Source: Kordia zhangzhouensis
GTDB taxonomy: Bacteria > Bacteroidota > Bacteroidia > Flavobacteriales > Flavobacteriaceae
Direction of reading: 5' to 3'
DNA: 64,000 bases
NCBI RefSeq assembly: GCF_001005305.1
Contig: NZ_LBMH01000008.1
Coordinates: 62,001-126,000, forward strand
The position numbers and the translations under genes were made by a program. The notes beneath the pieces were generated by a model. The model had not been told where the DNA came from and ran no database searches. It saw only the letters and a list, made by a program, of their open reading frames with translations. The first letter of the stretch is position 1; every line of letters begins with the position of its first letter. Of the stretch, positions 61,820 to 64,000 are shown one piece after another.

Positions 61820-63238
61820 TTATTTTAATTGATCTTTTAGGTTTGTATCATAAATATCAGCAAAACCATTGATAAAATTTCCGTTTTGGTCTGTTATAAT
61901 GAGTTTGTTAATGCTAATCAATGCATAATCTCGCAACACTTGATCCTTATTGCCTACACGATATTGTTTACTTTCAGGAAAATTGAGGTCTTTTACTGCT
62001 TTTCTCCAATGTTTATGCTCAGTATCCAAACTTATCCCTATAATATTCAAATTAGGAAATTCCTCAGCGAGAACTTTTATTTTTTCAGTAATCAATCGTT
62101 TATGTCGTAGCTGCTTGGATGTCCAAAAGTAAAAAATAGTTTTTCCTCGTTTGGAATTCAATTGATTAACTGGTACACGAGCATGTTGATCGTTATACAC
62201 ATATATTTGACTCGAAAAACTGTTTCCAAACTGCAAACTTTTGATTCCGTTATGCAAATCGGTAATTTCTTCTTTTGACTCCTTATCTGTAGCTGCTTTT
62301 TGATACAGATTAAAAAACTCATTATTTTTTACAATATCGTCGGTATTATCTCTGTAGTATGAATATGCTGTATAACGCAATAGCTCATTTCGAAGAAAAG
62401 GATAAGAAACCAAGCTGTCAATTAAAGCTAGTTTGTTTTTATTATAAATTAATGAAGTATTTATTTTTTTATCACTTTTCCACGATTTTTTCAAGCATTC
62501 ACTATACGAAGAATTATTAATGAACTGCATCACGTAACGAGTATAAGGAATATAGTAACTCATTGTAGAATCGTTCATGTTTACCTCATCTTTATAATCA
62601 AAAAAAGAATCGGCAATAGTAAGCGTTGAATCTTTCTTTTTTCGCTCGTAGAACATATTTTGATATGTTTCTCGATATCTAAAATTACAATACTTAATTA
62701 CTTTATCGGTAAAATCTTTAAAATCTTGAGAAACATTAGGATTATCTTTTAAAAATTTAGTTTGCTTACTTAACTTAATATGTTGAAGCGAATCAATTTT
62801 TGCCAAAAAAGCGTCACTATCTAATCTTGTAAATTGATAAACAGGTCGCTCATGATTTTCATTCAATAAAAATAATTCAACATAAAAATTATTCTTTTCG
62901 GCTCCTTTACCCGTAAAGAACAATGATTCATCAAAAGCATAAGTATTAAGACGTAACAATAAACTGTCACCTTTTTCAAGATTGATGTATTGATGCTCTC
63001 TATTGTGATAAAATTTATACAAACCGTTTTTATGGTTTTTGAGCTTCGTTAAAAAACGGTTATTTTCGTCAAGTTTTAAAGAATCTATCAATTCTCCTTG
63101 ATGATATAATAAAACATATTCATCTGCAGGATTGATAATTTCTCCACCAAAATAGGCAAAAGTATCTGCACTTTTCTCAGCAACATCATCACAACCAACA
63201 CAAAATATAAAAAGTACTAATAGCGTAAAATATTTCAT
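61820..63238 (-). CDS. TlpA-like thioredoxin-fold lipoprotein without catalytic cysteines
   Basis: A 472-residue lipoprotein (signal LLVLFIFCVGCDD, lipobox Cys near 16). Residues about 25-110 resemble the N-terminal DUF4369-like beta-domain of Bacteroidota TlpA-family proteins, a helical middle follows, and residues about 355-472 form a thioredoxin fold: GKTIFYFWTSKQLRHKRL, then FPNLNIIGISLDTEHKHWRK and LIITDQNGNFI. Where active family members have WxxWCxxC this protein has WTSKQLRH, so both Cys are missing and no disulfide chemistry is expected. It may be a structural or binding relative. Confidence 0.82.
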   Translation of the reverse strand: MKYFTLLVLFIFCVGCDDVAEKSADTFAYFGGEIINPADEYVLLYHQGELIDSLKLDENNRFLTKLKNHKNGLYKFYHNREHQYINLEKGDSLLLRLNTYAFDESLFFTGKGAEKNNFYVELFLLNENHERPVYQFTRLDSDAFLAKIDSLQHIKLSKQTKFLKDNPNVSQDFKDFTDKVIKYCNFRYRETYQNMFYERKKKDSTLTIADSFFDYKDEVNMNDSTMSYYIPYTRYVMQFINNSSYSECLKKSWKSDKKINTSLIYNKNKLALIDSLVSYPFLRNELLRYTAYSYYRDNTDDIVKNNEFFNLYQKAATDKESKEEITDLHNGIKSLQFGNSFSSQIYVYNDQHARVPVNQLNSKRGKTIFYFWTSKQLRHKRLITEKIKVLAEEFPNLNIIGISLDTEHKHWRKAVKDLNFPESKQYRVGNKDQVLRDYALISINKLIITDQNGNFINGFADIYDTNLKDQLK

Positions 63239-63389
63239 AGTGTTTCAATCACCTCTAATCGAGTTTTAACAAAACTAAAAATCACAGACGCAATACGCTG
63301 TTAATAGGCTGTTAAAAATATTTGTTAAAACGTTAAGATATAGCTTTGTAAAATTTTATAGAATCCTTAGTATTCTTCATTGTAATTCT

Positions 63390-63397
63390 TACTTTTG
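63390..63397 (+). promoter_or_regulatory. -7 element for the ABC-F gene
   Basis: TACTTTTG fits TAnnTTTG and lies 32 bp before the ATG at 63430. Confidence 0.55.
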
Positions 63398-63429
63398 CGC
63401 AATATAAAAAAAGTTTAAAAATAAAAAGA

Positions 63430-64000
63430 ATGTTATCTGTATCTAACTTATCCGTACAATTTGGAAAACGCGTATTATTTGACGAAGTAAATACCACGTT
63501 TACACAAGGAAATTGTTATGGGGTTATTGGCGCTAATGGTGCTGGTAAATCCACCTTTTTGAAAATTTTGTCTGGAAAGATGGAGCCAACTTCTGGTCAT
63601 GTACACTTAGAACCAGGAAAGCGTATGTCTGTTTTGGAGCAAGATCACTTTGCGTACGATGAATATCCAGTGTTGGAAACAGTAATCATGGGAAATAAAC
63701 CTTTGTTTGCTATTAAAAAGGAGATGGATGATATTTATGCAAAGGAAGACTTTTCAGATAAAGATGGTGAACGCGTAGGTGAGCTACAAGTACAATTTGA
63801 AGAAATGAATGGTTGGAATGCCGATTCGGATGCAGCTGCATTGCTATCAAACTTGGGAATTTCTGAGGCAAATCACTATTCGTTGATGAGTGAGTTGGAT
63901 GGAAAACAAAAGGTACGAGTTTTACTAGCACAGGCTCTTTTTGGAAATCCAGACGTATTAATCATGGATGAGCCTACAAACGACTTGGATTTTGAAACGA
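63430..64000 (+). CDS. ABC-F family ATPase (partial, 5' part)
   Basis: The first 190 residues are in the window. The first nucleotide-binding domain is complete up to Walker B: MLSVSNLSVQFGKRVLFDEV, Walker A GANGAGKSTFLKIL near 34, signature LMSELDGKQKVRVLLAQALF (the motif is degenerate compared with LSGGQ, as in YbiT-type proteins) and LIMDEPTNDLDFE. There are no membrane segments. ABC-F proteins act on the ribosome, in translation control or antibiotic protection; the YbiT-like signature and the housekeeping context favour a translation factor. Confidence 0.9.
   Translation, partial: MLSVSNLSVQFGKRVLFDEVNTTFTQGNCYGVIGANGAGKSTFLKILSGKMEPTSGHVHLEPGKRMSVLEQDHFAYDEYPVLETVIMGNKPLFAIKKEMDDIYAKEDFSDKDGERVGELQVQFEEMNGWNADSDAAALLSNLGISEANHYSLMSELDGKQKVRVLLAQALFGNPDVLIMDEPTNDLDFET

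Overview
The window looks like the chromosome of a marine-type member of the Flavobacteriaceae (Bacteroidota). The signs are low GC, the gene order bamD-rpoZ-coaBC-porD-like-recN-fabI, the Bacteroidota promoter element TAnnTTTG ahead of many genes, signal peptides that end just before Gln, several secreted proteins with C-terminal type IX secretion (T9SS) sorting tails, a DUF4835 (PorD-type) protein, a bacillithiol-type YtxJ protein, and peptide precursors with GG leaders. Kordia or a close relative would fit, but that is inference. I saw no insertion sequence, prophage, CRISPR array, tRNA or rRNA.

Layout. 1-1058: a two-gene 5'-nucleotidase unit on the minus strand, cut by the window edge. 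1362-9738: a plus-strand housekeeping run (DUF6913, dapA, a Kir-type channel, bamD, rpoZ, coaBC, DUF4835, recN, fabI). 9944-14414: two large T9SS cargo proteins. 14489-19424: glycosyltransferase, YbbR protein, coaE and a histidine kinase/response regulator pair, followed by a third T9SS cargo (19583-21142). 21150-32355: a long minus-strand series (cupin, miaA, potassium channel, DUF3857 protein, exonuclease/GIY-YIG fusion, YggS, DUF1015, M23 peptidase, YcxB-like protein, 3-hydroxyacyl-CoA dehydrogenase, a secreted unknown, Gfo/Idh oxidoreductase). 32560-37210: pcm, then a stand-alone 1240-residue enzyme that joins an NRPS adenylation domain, a carrier domain and an alpha-oxoamine synthase. 37261-41700: smpB, ompW, phosphatase, deoD, deoC, and a thioesterase with its TetR regulator. 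41837-49864: accessory stretch with five GG-leader peptide precursors (one alone at 41837, four in an array at 48133-48985), a membrane cyclase, clpB, ytxJ, a membrane-anchored AraC-type regulator and a TauE permease. 49963-57530: fahA and glyA (divergent), a decayed T9SS cargo gene, and cell-envelope proteins including a glutaminyl cyclase. 57618-64000: SRP RNA, SDR, esterase, DinB-like and lipocalin-like proteins, a structured RNA, a transaldolase-family gene, a cysteine-less TlpA-like lipoprotein and the start of an ABC-F gene.

How the parts connect. CoaBC and CoaE supply CoA, the source of the phosphopantetheine arm the carrier domain of the fusion enzyme would need. FabI and the thioesterase belong to acyl metabolism. 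BamD and the DUF4835 protein serve outer-membrane assembly and T9SS, which export the cargo proteins found here. The glutaminyl cyclase fits the many predicted mature N-termini that begin with Gln. The most unusual content is the adenylation-carrier-oxoamine synthase fusion, the peptide-precursor array without modification enzymes and with a repeated structured 5' element, an exactly repeated TetR operator, and a structured RNA ahead of the transaldolase gene.
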